A DNA stretch of 64,000 nt from positions 162,764-226,763 of the forward strand of contig NZ_JAAKZG010000009.1 of NCBI RefSeq assembly GCF_011045115.1, written 5' to 3'. The translations under genes were made by a program, and so were the position numbers. Source of the DNA: Mesorhizobium zhangyense. Its GTDB lineage: Bacteria > Pseudomonadota > Alphaproteobacteria > Rhizobiales > Rhizobiaceae. The notes under the pieces were generated by a model that was given only the letters and a program-made list of their open reading frames with translations, made no database searches and was not told the origin of the DNA. How positions within the stretch are numbered: position 1 is the stretch's first letter; each line of letters opens with the position of its first letter. This document shows, piece by piece, positions 1-9,117 of this stretch.

Positions 1-1797
1 CGGCAGCTGCTCCACCCACCATTGCTGCGCGAAGTCGGTGTCCATCTGTGCCAGGCCGGTCATCATGCGGTAGGTCTTCAGCGCCCCGAGTTGGAATTCC
101 GGATCGCGGATCTGCCGCCACATCGTCGCCTCGAGCAGCGCCACCATGCGCGGCTCAAGAATATTTTGCAGGGTATGATCGTAGGCGTCTGTCTGGGCGC
201 GGTTGAGTTCGACCGCTGCCGTCGGCCCGATCAGTTCCTGCGCGCCGCCGGGCACTGCGGTTCGCGCATCGGCGACCCGGTTCACCGCCGTGAGCGCGTC
301 GTTCAAGTCGAGACGGTCCACCGGTGCAGGCTGTGTCGCGATCTGGGTCAGCAGCGGTTGCAGCCCTTCGAGCTGGCTTGCCTGGGCGGCAATCGCTACG
401 CTGTTGTTGCGATAGGAGAAGATGGAGAAAGCCCCGGCGATCAACACGGCTGCCGTGGCAGCAGCAGCTGCTCCACGCCATATCCAGGCGCGCCGCCTTA
501 TGGCCGCTGGATCGAATATACCGAGCCCGGCTTCCTTGAAGATCACTTCGGTCAGCAGGTTTTTCAGGAAGAAGCTGCGCCTGTCGATGCGCTGAGCTTG
601 CGCCATTCTCGGCGCCGGCAAGCCGAACGAGGAGGTGAGCGCTGCCGTCAGCCGATCGATCGGCGCGCCTTCCTGGGTGGCCGAGGTAAAGTAGATGCCG
701 CGCAGCCAGGCGCTGTCCTCGTAGCGGCTTTCGCCAAAGACCGCCTCGACCAGAACCCGGATCGGCTCCGACAGGCTCTCCACCTGTGCCGGAAAGCGGA
801 ATATCTCGGCACGTGTTGCAAGGCTTTCCTCGCTTTCCATGCGCGGGATCATGCGGCGTTCGAGTTCGGTCGAAAGCGCCGACAATTCCTTGGCCACCTC
901 GCCACCGTCGACGCGCACGCCGGGCGCGAAGGTCGCCCCCCACACCTGCTCGCGGTCGGCGGTCGACATGCTGCCGAAGAAGGCCTCGAAACCCTTGATG
1001 AGGTCTGCCTTGGTCAGCATCAGATAGACCGGCAGGCGGATTTGCAGCCGCTCCTGCAGCTCCATCAGCCGCTTGCGGAGCTTGCGTCCATGCGCCTTCA
1101 ACGCCGCGTCGTCCTCGGAGAGCGCATCGACCGAAAGCGCCAGGATGACGCCGTTCAGCGCGCGCTGCCCGCGATGCTTCTTCAGGAGGTCGAGGAAGCC
1201 GAGCCATTCGGTGGCGTCGACGTCCGGTTGGCTTTCCTGCTGGACATAGCGGCCAGCGGTGTCGATCAGCACCGAGTTCTCGGCAAAGAACCAGTCGCAA
1301 TTGCGCGTGCCGCCCACGCCTTGCAGATCGTCGGTCAGGTCGATCGGGAAGTTGAGCCCGGATTGGCGCAGCGCCGTGGTCTTGCCGGTGGCAGGCGGCC
1401 CAATGATGACGTACCACGGCATCTCGCGCAGGAATTTTCGCCCGCCGAGCTTGCGCCGCTTCAGCTCGTTCACGATGTCCTGGAACTTCGCGCCGACTGC
1501 CGCAACGCTTTCGTCGCCGGGGCTGAGCGGCTTTTCCACCGGCGCGGCGATCTCGGCCACGAACAGGCGGTTGGCGCGGATGGCGCGGCGCTGGGCGAGG
1601 ATCAGCCAGACGAGCCACAGGATCACAAGCAGCGCGATCATCGCCATCCGTACCGTCTCGGAGGCAAACGGCGCGCTGTCGCCGATGCTGACGATCGGGC
1701 CGAACACCCAGATCAGCAGCGACAGCAGTGAAAGCCCGATCAGGGTCCAGAGCCAGCGCGAGGTGAGGACAGCCCAGAGGAGGCGCAATATGAACAT
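1..1797 (-). CDS. tssM: T6SS inner-membrane protein TssM (IcmF), partial
   Basis: N-terminal 599 codons of TssM; the reading frame is open to the left edge, so the C-terminal half is missing (family members are usually about 1,100-1,200 residues). TssM spans the inner membrane and with TssL and TssJ forms the trans-envelope complex of the type VI secretion system. Visible: two N-terminal hydrophobic segments (about residues 10-33 and 50-68), a Walker A motif GPPATGKTT near residues 133-141, and a third hydrophobic segment about two thirds through the visible part (in frame with WIWRGAAAAATAAVLIAG). Start ATG at 1797 is one base after the tssL stop, so it is the last visible gene of a tightly packed operon. 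A long plus-strand frame over the same bases is a shadow. Confidence 0.93.
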   Translation of the reverse strand, partial: MFILRLLWAVLTSRWLWTLIGLSLLSLLIWVFGPIVSIGDSAPFASETVRMAMIALLVILWLVWLILAQRRAIRANRLFVAEIAAPVEKPLSPGDESVAAVGAKFQDIVNELKRRKLGGRKFLREMPWYVIIGPPATGKTTALRQSGLNFPIDLTDDLQGVGGTRNCDWFFAENSVLIDTAGRYVQQESQPDVDATEWLGFLDLLKKHRGQRALNGVILALSVDALSEDDAALKAHGRKLRKRLMELQERLQIRLPVYLMLTKADLIKGFEAFFGSMSTADREQVWGATFAPGVRVDGGEVAKELSALSTELERRMIPRMESEESLATRAEIFRFPAQVESLSEPIRVLVEAVFGESRYEDSAWLRGIYFTSATQEGAPIDRLTAALTSSFGLPAPRMAQAQRIDRRSFFLKNLLTEVIFKEAGLGIFDPAAIRRRAWIWRGAAAAATAAVLIAGAFSIFSYRNNSVAIAAQASQLEGLQPLLTQIATQPAPVDRLDLNDALTAVNRVADARTAVPGGAQELIGPTAAVELNRAQTDAYDHTLQNILEPRMVALLEATMWRQIRDPEFQLGALKTYRMMTGLAQMDTDFAQQWWVEQLP

Positions 1798-1798
1798 G

Positions 1799-3124
1799 CT
1801 ACATCCTCTTCTCGATCAGCACTTCGACGCGCCGGTTCAGCGCGCGACCGGCGCGTGTCTTGTTGTCGGCAACGGGTTTGGTCGCCGCGCGGCCCTCGGC
1901 GCGGATGCGTTCGCGCGGCACGCCGTTTTCGATCAGTATGTTTGCGATGGTCACGGCGCGCGCTTCCGACAGGCGCTGGTTCGTCGAAAGCGGATTGCTC
2001 GACTGGAGCGGCACGCTATCGGTGTGGCCGACGACGAGGATGTCGCCGACCAGTTCCTGATTGTCCTGGATCACGCGAGCGAGCGAGGCGATCAGCGGCT
2101 CGAACCCGTCGGTGAGCTGTGCGCGGGACGACTGGAACACTTCCGGATTGGTGCTCTGGATGATGAGCGTGGTCAGCGAAACATTTTCGCGCCCCTTCAG
2201 CGCCTGCGCCAGATTGGCGGGTGCGGCCGCCTGGAATACCGGCAGCAGCCCGACACCGACCGGCTCGGCGGCGGGGGCTGGTTGTTCACGCTGAGCCCGC
2301 ACGATTGCAGCGCGCTCGAAAGGCGGCAATGCACTGACCAGCGTGGTGAGCTTTTCGGCTTCGCCGCTCAGTCGCATTGAAAGCCCGATATGCGTCGCTG
2401 TCGCAAGCACCACCGCGATTGCTCCAAGCACCCAGATCGGCACGATGAAGCGCGACGGCTCGTCTGCAGCGATCACGCCTCGCCAGTGCGGCGAAAGCGG
2501 TGCGGTCTCGGCATCGGCGTTGCGCAGGAAGCGCGCTGCGGAAGCGCGCACGGCGCTGATGGAGCGGTCGCCGGCACGGCCGGGCACGCGATACTTGCCG
2601 CGAAAGCCGAGCGACAGACATTGATATTGCAATTCAAGCAGTTCGCGGTCGCGGTTGGGATGGCGCTCGAGCTCTTCCAGCCGCGCAAAGAACTGCGTGC
2701 CGGCATCGACGTCGCCCCGCAGCATGACGACGAGCGGCTGGCGCGGCCAGGCGCCGGCGCCGCCCCAGGGCGTGTTGAGTGCAAGATCGTCGAGCAGAGC
2801 TGCAACCGACCATGCCGCGGCATCCGCCCGCGCCAGCGAGGAGCCGCCGGCAATCGCCGCGTCGCGCGCGGTGACAAGCTCTTCGAGCAATCGGGTGCGC
2901 AGCGCCTCCGGATTTTCCGGTGGCAACGCGTTTTCCATTTCAGGCGCAAATTCCAGCAACGGCGCAAACGCGTTGATGAGCGCGTTGGGATGCGCCCGTG
3001 TCCGCTTCAGCGGTGCGCCGGGCGGCGGAACCGGGTATTGCCGCACGGGCGGGGGTGCTGCGACAAGGCGGATGCGGGTGCGATCGCGATCGTCTGAGAG
3101 GCCGAATGGATCGTCCCTGCTCAT
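1799..3124 (-). CDS. tssL: T6SS protein TssL (DotU) with OmpA-like peptidoglycan-binding C-terminus
   Basis: 441 residues. The N-terminal two thirds is a DotU/TssL cytoplasmic domain, followed by one membrane segment (FIVPIWVLGAIAVVLATA, about residues 225-245). The C-terminus is an OmpA/MotB-type domain with the signatures VVGHTDSVP, NQRLSEARA and NRRVEVLIE. It is thus the extended TssL form that carries its own peptidoglycan anchor in the periplasm. In the T6SS it pairs with TssM and contacts the baseplate through TssK. The stop is one base before tssM and the ATG is 4 bases after the tssK stop, consistent with translational coupling. Assignment is firm from domain order and context. Confidence 0.95.
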   Translation of the reverse strand: MSRDDPFGLSDDRDRTRIRLVAAPPPVRQYPVPPPGAPLKRTRAHPNALINAFAPLLEFAPEMENALPPENPEALRTRLLEELVTARDAAIAGGSSLARADAAAWSVAALLDDLALNTPWGGAGAWPRQPLVVMLRGDVDAGTQFFARLEELERHPNRDRELLELQYQCLSLGFRGKYRVPGRAGDRSISAVRASAARFLRNADAETAPLSPHWRGVIAADEPSRFIVPIWVLGAIAVVLATATHIGLSMRLSGEAEKLTTLVSALPPFERAAIVRAQREQPAPAAEPVGVGLLPVFQAAAPANLAQALKGRENVSLTTLIIQSTNPEVFQSSRAQLTDGFEPLIASLARVIQDNQELVGDILVVGHTDSVPLQSSNPLSTNQRLSEARAVTIANILIENGVPRERIRAEGRAATKPVADNKTRAGRALNRRVEVLIEKRM

Positions 3125-3128
3125 CGCC

Positions 3129-4463
3129 TCACCTGTTTACCGAATAGCAGTCGACCTGCGGCTCGCTCGGCAGCACCCCGGAAACGCCGATGACGAAGCC
3201 CGGCGCATCAAGAAGCGAGGCCCAGTGTTCGCTGCGCTGGTCGAGTTCCAGGCAGAGCCGGTCGCCGTCATAGGGAATCTCGCGTGGCTGCGAATGCAGC
3301 GGTTTGAGCGGAATGCCCGGCAGGCGCGATTTCCACAGCGCCTCGAATTCGTCGGCCGAACCCACCGTCACCTGATTGACGAAAATCTTGCGCAACTGCT
3401 CGTCGGAGAGTTCCGACCCCACCCGCACCACGATGCGGCTGGCGGTCAGAACCTTCGGGTTGTCGATGCGGATCTTCCAGACATTGGTTGCGTGCCGCAT
3501 GACGGGCAGGGCACGCGACTTCGGCTCGACATAGCGCAGGCTGAGGATCAGCGAGCGCAGCGTGTCGGCAAGGGCGGAGAAGGCGGGGCCGGGGGCCATA
3601 TGGTCGTAGATGGGCAGTTCGGTCAGCCGCCGCGAACCCGAACCATAGGTCGCCATGCGGCCGGCCAGGCCTGCGAGTTCGAGAAACAGTTCGGCCGGAT
3701 GAAATAGCTCCTGCGCCAGCATATGCGCCAGCCGTGGCCGCGCCTCGTTGGCGAGATTGAGCACCAGCAGGTTCTCGACGCTGCGTCCCGGCCCGCCGAG
3801 CACCATCTTGCCATGCGCGTCGGCTATGCGGTCGAGACCGGTGATGACTTCCTGAAGCAACTGCGAATACCAGGGCACCGCGTCGGTCACCAATGCCGGC
3901 GGCAGGAAGTTGTCGACCAGCGATATCCCGCCATCGGCCCGCAATCCCAGTATGTCGGCGACCGGCATCGCCGTGTAGCCGCCGACCGCAGAGGTAGGCG
4001 CAAGCAGCAGCGATTGCGGCCGTGCGATCTCGACTTCCTCGGCATCCGCGCCGCCATGCACCGCGTCGCGCACCCACTCGATGCGGCCGCGATAGCGTGC
4101 GCCCGTCGGCTCTGCATGGGCAGGATCGAAGCTCGCCCCGCCCGGCGGTTCCAGCGGCAGGGCAAGCAGAACGGCGCCGGCGCCGGTCTCGGGCGTGATC
4201 GCCAACGGCGTCGGCGCGTCCATCGTCTCTGGAATGGCGAAGGGCGTGCCGTCCGGCAGGATGCCGCGCGCCGAAAGCACGGCGATGCGCCCGGCCTCCA
4301 GCATCGACTCGTCAAGCGTCAACGACCGGAAGCCATAGGTCTGCAACCGGCCGGCCTGCAACGCGCCACGCAGCATGTCCTCGGTGTGGCGGTCCTGCTG
4401 CTGGAAGTGCTGCGTCCGAAGAAACAGACCCTCGGACCAAAGCACCCTGTTGGAATCGCTCAT
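3129..4463 (-). CDS. tssK: T6SS baseplate protein TssK
   Basis: 444 residues, the usual TssK length. The start MSDSNRVLWSEGLFLRTQHFQ is characteristic: TssK proteins begin with a W-x-E-G-x-F-L-x-P/T-Q-H-F-Q signature. TssK is a cytoplasmic trimeric baseplate component that links the baseplate subunits TssF/TssG/TssE to the membrane complex (TssL/TssM). No catalytic motif is expected or seen. Start ATG at 4463 lies 13 bases after the tssJ stop; the next gene, tssL, starts 4 bases downstream. Position between tssJ and tssL is the canonical J-K-L order. Confidence 0.95.
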   Translation of the reverse strand: MSDSNRVLWSEGLFLRTQHFQQQDRHTEDMLRGALQAGRLQTYGFRSLTLDESMLEAGRIAVLSARGILPDGTPFAIPETMDAPTPLAITPETGAGAVLLALPLEPPGGASFDPAHAEPTGARYRGRIEWVRDAVHGGADAEEVEIARPQSLLLAPTSAVGGYTAMPVADILGLRADGGISLVDNFLPPALVTDAVPWYSQLLQEVITGLDRIADAHGKMVLGGPGRSVENLLVLNLANEARPRLAHMLAQELFHPAELFLELAGLAGRMATYGSGSRRLTELPIYDHMAPGPAFSALADTLRSLILSLRYVEPKSRALPVMRHATNVWKIRIDNPKVLTASRIVVRVGSELSDEQLRKIFVNQVTVGSADEFEALWKSRLPGIPLKPLHSQPREIPYDGDRLCLELDQRSEHWASLLDAPGFVIGVSGVLPSEPQVDCYSVNR

Positions 4464-4476
4464 GCGTTTTTCTCCG

Positions 4477-4926
4477 TCAGCCGAGCGACAAGCCGCCCGG
4501 GCCGAGCGTCACATTCTTGGTTACCTTGGATTTCGGATTGACCGGCGACGAGGCGCGCCAGTTGCGCCCATCCGGCTCTCGCACAAGGGCGACGACGCCC
4601 ATGTAAGGCGCTTCCGGCTCGAAGCCGATCGTCTTGGACGTGCTCGCACCCGGCGCAACCGCGATGCGGTCGAGCCCAACGAGATCGGCGCCAAGGGCGG
4701 CTGACGGGTCGCCCTGCAGGGCGAAATAGTCGGCCGTATTGAATGCCCCAAGGCTTTTCAGCCTCAGGATCAGCACGGTGACCGGGCGATCGGTGCCGTC
4801 AGGCCCCTTGTTCATGCCCGCTTCGCCCTTCAGGGCGACGGTGACCATGGCCGGTTTGGGTGCGCCGACGCAGGCTGAAAGGCCAGTCGCGCCAATTGCG
4901 ATGAGAAAACCGCGTCGGTGGATCAT
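4477..4926 (-). CDS. tssJ: T6SS outer-membrane lipoprotein TssJ
   Basis: 149 residues. The N-terminus MIHRRGFLIAIGATGLSAC is a lipoprotein signal peptide with lipobox LSAC, giving a lipidated Cys at residue 19. The remainder is a small beta-rich domain with the family pattern of substituted charged loops (RPVTVLILRLKSLGAF and a C-terminal VTLGPGGLSL). TssJ sits in the outer membrane facing the periplasm and binds the periplasmic part of TssM. It is short and diverged compared with enterobacterial TssJ, so the assignment rests on the lipobox, the size and its place between tagH and tssK (3 and 13 base gaps). Confidence 0.88.
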   Translation of the reverse strand: MIHRRGFLIAIGATGLSACVGAPKPAMVTVALKGEAGMNKGPDGTDRPVTVLILRLKSLGAFNTADYFALQGDPSAALGADLVGLDRIAVAPGASTSKTIGFEPEAPYMGVVALVREPDGRNWRASSPVNPKSKVTKNVTLGPGGLSLG

Positions 4927-4929
4927 GCA

Positions 4930-6222
4930 CTACTCCTGTTCGTAAGCGTTGCGGAAATCGGCCCCGATCTCGCCCATGAAGCGCGTCTCGGCGTTCGTGG
5001 CGATCTCGCGGTGGCGTTGCAGATAGAGGTCCCAGAGCTTGGCGCGGCGGCCGCCGGCCAGAAGCACATCCGCCTTCGAATGTGATTTGAGTTCCGCCTC
5101 GATGGTGGCCGGATCGAAGCGGTCGATCATGTGCCGCAGCGCGCCCTGTATGCCGCGCCAGGCGCTGACATGGTGATGGGCGAGATCGCGCACGGCATCC
5201 TTGATCGCGGCATCGGCGGGGAGAAATCCCGGGCTGCTTTCGGCGACCAGGGTTTCCAGCGCGTCCTCCACGGTGGGCAGGAATTTGAGCGGATTGACGC
5301 CGGACGCCTGTACCACGGTCTGGGCGATGCGGGCATTGCCCTTTTCCTCGGCGCGCTTGCGCAAAAGCTGCATCAACCCGTCCATCATCAGCCTGTATTC
5401 ACGGCCGAATGCCTCCATCTCGGCAACGGCGTCATTCGTCGGCAGCGCGGCAGCGTTCAGCCCCATGCCGCGCAGGAAGGCATCGCGAAGCGCGCTGTCG
5501 GATGGAGCAGCCACCGGCTTCTGGAATGGTGCGGGCCTGGGCGCTGGCTGCCGCTCTGCCGGTGTGCTCTGCGGCTCAAGCCTCGTTCCCGAAACCGGCC
5601 CTCCGAAAAACGGGCTGTTTCCATCAAAACCGTCGCTTTTTTCCGCATCGGGTTTCGGCGTCGCGACAGGATCCATGCTGAACGGGTCGTCGAAAGCCGG
5701 CGAGGACCGCAGCCTGACCTCCGAACGTTCCGACGCTTGATATGCACCCGGCTCGGGATGTTCGAACGGGTTCGGCAGATCGGCCGGTCTTTGCCGCTTC
5801 GGCTCTTCCTCCACTCGGGCGGAAAAGAAGTCGTCGCGGTCGATGGCTACCGGAGCCCGCGAGGCGGTGGACGGCGAAGTGAAGGGAGAAGGCTGGGCCG
5901 TAGCGGCATCCTGAAGGTCGACGCGCAGCACATAATCACCCAGCCGCAGCCGCATGCCATGGCGCAAGGCTACCGAATTGCCGGCACCCAGCGGGCCGTG
6001 GGCATCGTCTACGAACAATCCGCTGCTCGACGTGTCCGTAATCGTGTAGCCATCCGGGCCGCTCGCAATCGTGCAATGGGCACGCGAGACGAACATGTCG
6101 GGATCGTCGATGCGCCAATCCGCCTCGGTGCTGCGGCCGATCACCAGTTCGCCGTCTTCCAGGCTGGCCTGGCGCATCGCCTGGGGCCGCGGCCCCTGCT
6201 CAAGAGTGAGAATGAGGCTCAT
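4930..6222 (-). CDS. tagH: T6SS-associated FHA-domain protein TagH (ImpI)
   Basis: 430 residues from ATG 6222, which overlaps the tssG stop in an ATGA. Residues about 1-100 form a forkhead-associated (FHA) domain: GELVIGRSTEADWRIDD, then VSRAHC and the final ITDTSSSGLFVDD segment, the usual phosphothreonine-binding GR...SR.H...SSNG-type signature with SSSG in the last position. A low-complexity Pro/Ser/Arg linker (about 105-225) leads to a C-terminal type VI FHA-associated domain (about 240-430). Known members couple the threonine phosphorylation switch (PpkA/PppA) to T6SS assembly; neither kinase nor phosphatase is in the window, so they may lie to the left. A longer frame starting further upstream is not supported because it runs through tssG. 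Confidence 0.9.
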   Translation of the reverse strand: MSLILTLEQGPRPQAMRQASLEDGELVIGRSTEADWRIDDPDMFVSRAHCTIASGPDGYTITDTSSSGLFVDDAHGPLGAGNSVALRHGMRLRLGDYVLRVDLQDAATAQPSPFTSPSTASRAPVAIDRDDFFSARVEEEPKRQRPADLPNPFEHPEPGAYQASERSEVRLRSSPAFDDPFSMDPVATPKPDAEKSDGFDGNSPFFGGPVSGTRLEPQSTPAERQPAPRPAPFQKPVAAPSDSALRDAFLRGMGLNAAALPTNDAVAEMEAFGREYRLMMDGLMQLLRKRAEEKGNARIAQTVVQASGVNPLKFLPTVEDALETLVAESSPGFLPADAAIKDAVRDLAHHHVSAWRGIQGALRHMIDRFDPATIEAELKSHSKADVLLAGGRRAKLWDLYLQRHREIATNAETRFMGEIGADFRNAYEQE

Positions 6223-7277
6223 GCCGCCTCCGCCATTTCCGGCCGCCAGCCGACCGCGACCCGCATCAGCAGGTCTTCGGCGTCCGCGCGCTCGCTCTTT
6301 TGTGGCAGCCAGGTTGTGTGGGCCAGCCGGGCGGTTCCCAGCTTGGCCGCGGGAATTTCTTCGCGGGCGAGAACGATCCGCACGTCGACATCGAGCACGT
6401 CGCCAACCAGTTCGCGCACGGCCGTCCGCAGAAGTTCCAGCCGCTTCCCGCCGGGCAGGAACGCCACGTAATCGTTCAGCCCGACCGGGCCGACGCGAAG
6501 CTCGATGCGGCTCTGCCGCTGGAATATCCGTGGCCCGATCGTCGCGCCACGGCAAAGCGCGGCATAGGCGCTGCCAAGCCGGGTCTGCAGCTTGGCGGGA
6601 ACGGCAGTCCAGACGCCGACGAACTCCTTGAGCTGCACCGATACGTTCAGCGCCTCGGCCAGAAACCGGGTCAGGCGCTCGGGGCCTTCCACCTGATGGG
6701 CAAGGGCCGGGGCCTGGCGCAGCTTGACCGCATAGAGTTCCGACGATTTCGGTCCGAGCATGCCAGGCAGGCCGATGCCGGACAGCGTCTCCAGCATGGA
6801 GCGCACGCGGCCGCCAACCTTGCGTTCGACCTGCACGGCGGGATGCGCGTCCGCCCAGGCGCGGTAGAACAGCGCGATCATCCGGTGCTGCAGGATGTTG
6901 GCGAAATCCACAAAAGTCGTGTCGCTGGTCTCGCGCGCCGCAGCACCCGCGAACCAGCGCTGCGACAGCCGGTCGAGCACCCAGCGCGTCATGTGGATCG
7001 GCAGCGGGCCTTCCGGTCCCATCAGGCCCAGATTGGCGACCGTGACGCGGGCAGGCGAATTGTCTGCGGACCGGCGAACCGCCACGACATCGCTCAAGGC
7101 GAAGTCGAGGCGCACATGCTGGCCGAGCCGCGCCGGCTCATGATCCGGCCTGCCGGAGTGACCGAACAGGCGGCCATCGCTTTCGAGTTGCCGCAGCAGC
7201 TCGAAGAAATCGTAGGTCTCGTCGGGGAGTGTGATCGTGCCTAGATCAGGCAGCGACTGCCGGGCGTCATCGGCCAT
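6219..7277 (-). CDS. tssG: T6SS baseplate protein TssG
   Basis: 352 residues from ATG 7277. Contains the family signatures RLGQHVRLDF near residue 50, GLMGPEGPLPIHMTRWVLDR around residue 85 (the GP.GPLP.H.TE-type motif), FADILQHR-like FANILQHRMIALFYRAW and RIFQRQSRIELRVGP. TssG forms the (TssF)2-TssG wedge of the T6SS baseplate in the cytoplasm. The start overlaps the end of tssF by 37 bases and the stop overlaps the tagH start by 4 bases. An upstream extension to 7640 in this frame would lie entirely inside tssF and lacks homology features, so the downstream start is preferred. Confidence 0.93.
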   Translation of the reverse strand: MADDARQSLPDLGTITLPDETYDFFELLRQLESDGRLFGHSGRPDHEPARLGQHVRLDFALSDVVAVRRSADNSPARVTVANLGLMGPEGPLPIHMTRWVLDRLSQRWFAGAAARETSDTTFVDFANILQHRMIALFYRAWADAHPAVQVERKVGGRVRSMLETLSGIGLPGMLGPKSSELYAVKLRQAPALAHQVEGPERLTRFLAEALNVSVQLKEFVGVWTAVPAKLQTRLGSAYAALCRGATIGPRIFQRQSRIELRVGPVGLNDYVAFLPGGKRLELLRTAVRELVGDVLDVDVRIVLAREEIPAAKLGTARLAHTTWLPQKSERADAEDLLMRVAVGWRPEMAEAA

Positions 7278-9115
7278 GGCACATCCTCCTGTTTCCGGGT
7301 CAGCCGCGTGCGGGTGCGCACGAATGCGTTGATCGCGGCATGGCGGGCGAAAAGTTGTGAAAGCAGTGCCGAAAGCAGCAGCGCGCTTTGTCCTGCCAGC
7401 ACGGATTGATCGATATGAAGCGTCACCTCGGTGCCGCGCCCGAAGCACATCGGTCCATCGATCGGCAGCCGCTCGACCACGGGGCGCGTTTCGACGCGGG
7501 TGATCGAGCGCACATGCCGCGCCAGTCCCGGATCGCCGCGATCGGCATAGAGATCGAGCAGTGCATGCAGCGGTTCGGCGCCGCGCCCTTCCTCGGCAAG
7601 GCTGAGGAAATTCAGCGAAAGCTGCGCGACCAGCCGCCATGCCAGATCGTCGGCGCGGGATTCGCCCGCCGCACCTGCCGGCAGTGTGGCGGGAATGGCG
7701 GCACGCGGCGGACGCATCGAGCCGAGCAGCTTCACCGTCTCGACCGGATCGCCGCTTTCGAGCGTCAGCGTCGGCGTATCGTCAAGGATCGGCAGGTCGC
7801 GGTTGGTGCAGAGTGCTGCGATATCGACGCGCTTGAGGGGGCGGCCCGGCTCGGTGCCGGCAGGCCGCGAAATCGCCAGGAAGACATCGTCTCCGGCATA
7901 GGAGGTACGGGTCTGGCCCTGGCGTCTTTCGTCCTCGGTCGCGCGCCGTGGGCGTCGTTCGGTCGAGTAGACCCAGCCGCTTCCGCGGTTCTGCCCCAGG
8001 CTGAACAGCGCCGGAATATCGGCATCAGGGCCCTCGACATCGGCATCCTCGACGCGGATCGGGCGGTAAATCTCGAAATCGCGCGGGCGCGTGCGGTCTG
8101 CGTGCAGCACCTGCCGCGTGCGGCGGCGGTCGAGCTCGATCACGTTGCACTCGCGCTCGAAGAGATTGATGATCGGCGTTGCAAAGAGCTCGAAATCGCC
8201 GGGCGTCAGATCGGCGAGTTCCGGCACCGGCCGCCGCAGCAGGAAGATGACTTCAAGCCCGGACTCGCATTGCCGCACGACGCGTTGCAGCCCGTCGATG
8301 CGCGCAAAGTGAAAGCGCTCGGGCATGACGAAATATTCGCGCAGCAGCCGATAACCTTCGAAGGTCGGCCGCGTGCGCGGCATCAGCGCCTCGTCGTCGC
8401 GAATGCCGATCATTTCGAGCGCAGGCAATGGCGAGGGCCGATGGTCCCGGCCTTCGGGACGGGCTGCGACGCCGACGCAGCTTCCGAAAAGCGTGTCGAA
8501 AAGAAGCGGCGCTTTGGTGCGCTCGGAAAAATAGAGGTCGAGCCGGTCGAGCGCCAACTCGTTGAGCTTGCCCTTGCCGGTGCGTGCAAAGGTCAGCCGA
8601 AGTGCTGCTTCGCCGCCGACGCCGTTGATCGGTGCGATGCCGGCAGCCGCCAGCGCGCTTCGATCCTGAATGTAGCCGATCGAGGTGATCGCCAGCGGCC
8701 ACAGCGTCACGTCCTGCGCGGTGGTGTAGGTGCAGCGCGTCGACAGGCCGGGTTGCAGGCCCGACACCAGCCGCGTGCCGCGCGGCACGACATGGCCGGC
8801 GAGCATCGTCTGGACCTGCTGGCCCGGTTTCAGCACCACGATCGCCGTCGCTGGCGTGGAGGCAACCAGATCGGGGTAAAGAACCTCGAGTACGCTGCGG
8901 GAAAACCGCGCGCGCTCCGCATCGACCTTCAGCCTGGTGCGTGCGGCGAGAAAAGCGACGCCATCAAGCAGCCGCTCCACATAAGGGTCGGGGCAGGGCA
9001 CCGTATCGAGCGACAGGTTGCGCGCAACAGCCGGATGCATGTCCGCGAACTCGGTTGCGAGCGCGCGGATGTGGGTCAATTCCTCCTCGTAATATTCCAG
9101 GAAGACCCTGTCCAT
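7241..9115 (-). CDS. tssF: T6SS baseplate protein TssF
   Basis: 624 residues, the typical TssF size. The start MDRVFLEYYEEELTHIRALA followed by EFADMHPAVARNL is the hallmark N-terminus (YY..EL..LR..a.EFa...P..A..L). Next comes DPYVERLLDGVAFLAARTRLK, also typical. TssF makes the dimeric part of the baseplate wedge with TssG and recruits the VgrG/Hcp tube and TssK. It starts 2 bases after tssE and overlaps tssG at its end. No unusual features were seen. Confidence 0.95.
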   Translation of the reverse strand: MDRVFLEYYEEELTHIRALATEFADMHPAVARNLSLDTVPCPDPYVERLLDGVAFLAARTRLKVDAERARFSRSVLEVLYPDLVASTPATAIVVLKPGQQVQTMLAGHVVPRGTRLVSGLQPGLSTRCTYTTAQDVTLWPLAITSIGYIQDRSALAAAGIAPINGVGGEAALRLTFARTGKGKLNELALDRLDLYFSERTKAPLLFDTLFGSCVGVAARPEGRDHRPSPLPALEMIGIRDDEALMPRTRPTFEGYRLLREYFVMPERFHFARIDGLQRVVRQCESGLEVIFLLRRPVPELADLTPGDFELFATPIINLFERECNVIELDRRRTRQVLHADRTRPRDFEIYRPIRVEDADVEGPDADIPALFSLGQNRGSGWVYSTERRPRRATEDERRQGQTRTSYAGDDVFLAISRPAGTEPGRPLKRVDIAALCTNRDLPILDDTPTLTLESGDPVETVKLLGSMRPPRAAIPATLPAGAAGESRADDLAWRLVAQLSLNFLSLAEEGRGAEPLHALLDLYADRGDPGLARHVRSITRVETRPVVERLPIDGPMCFGRGTEVTLHIDQSVLAGQSALLLSALLSQLFARHAAINAFVRTRTRLTRKQEDVPWPMTPGSRCLI

Positions 9116-9117
9116 TG

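Noticed and set aside
155..1618. Minus-strand frame of 487 codons inside tssM
   Set aside because: Arg/Pro/Ala-rich out-of-frame reading; the true TssM frame with Walker A and membrane segments is open across the same bases.
22..1731. Plus-strand frame of 569 codons opposite tssM
   Set aside because: Antisense shadow of high-GC coding DNA, Arg/His-rich, no recognisable domain.
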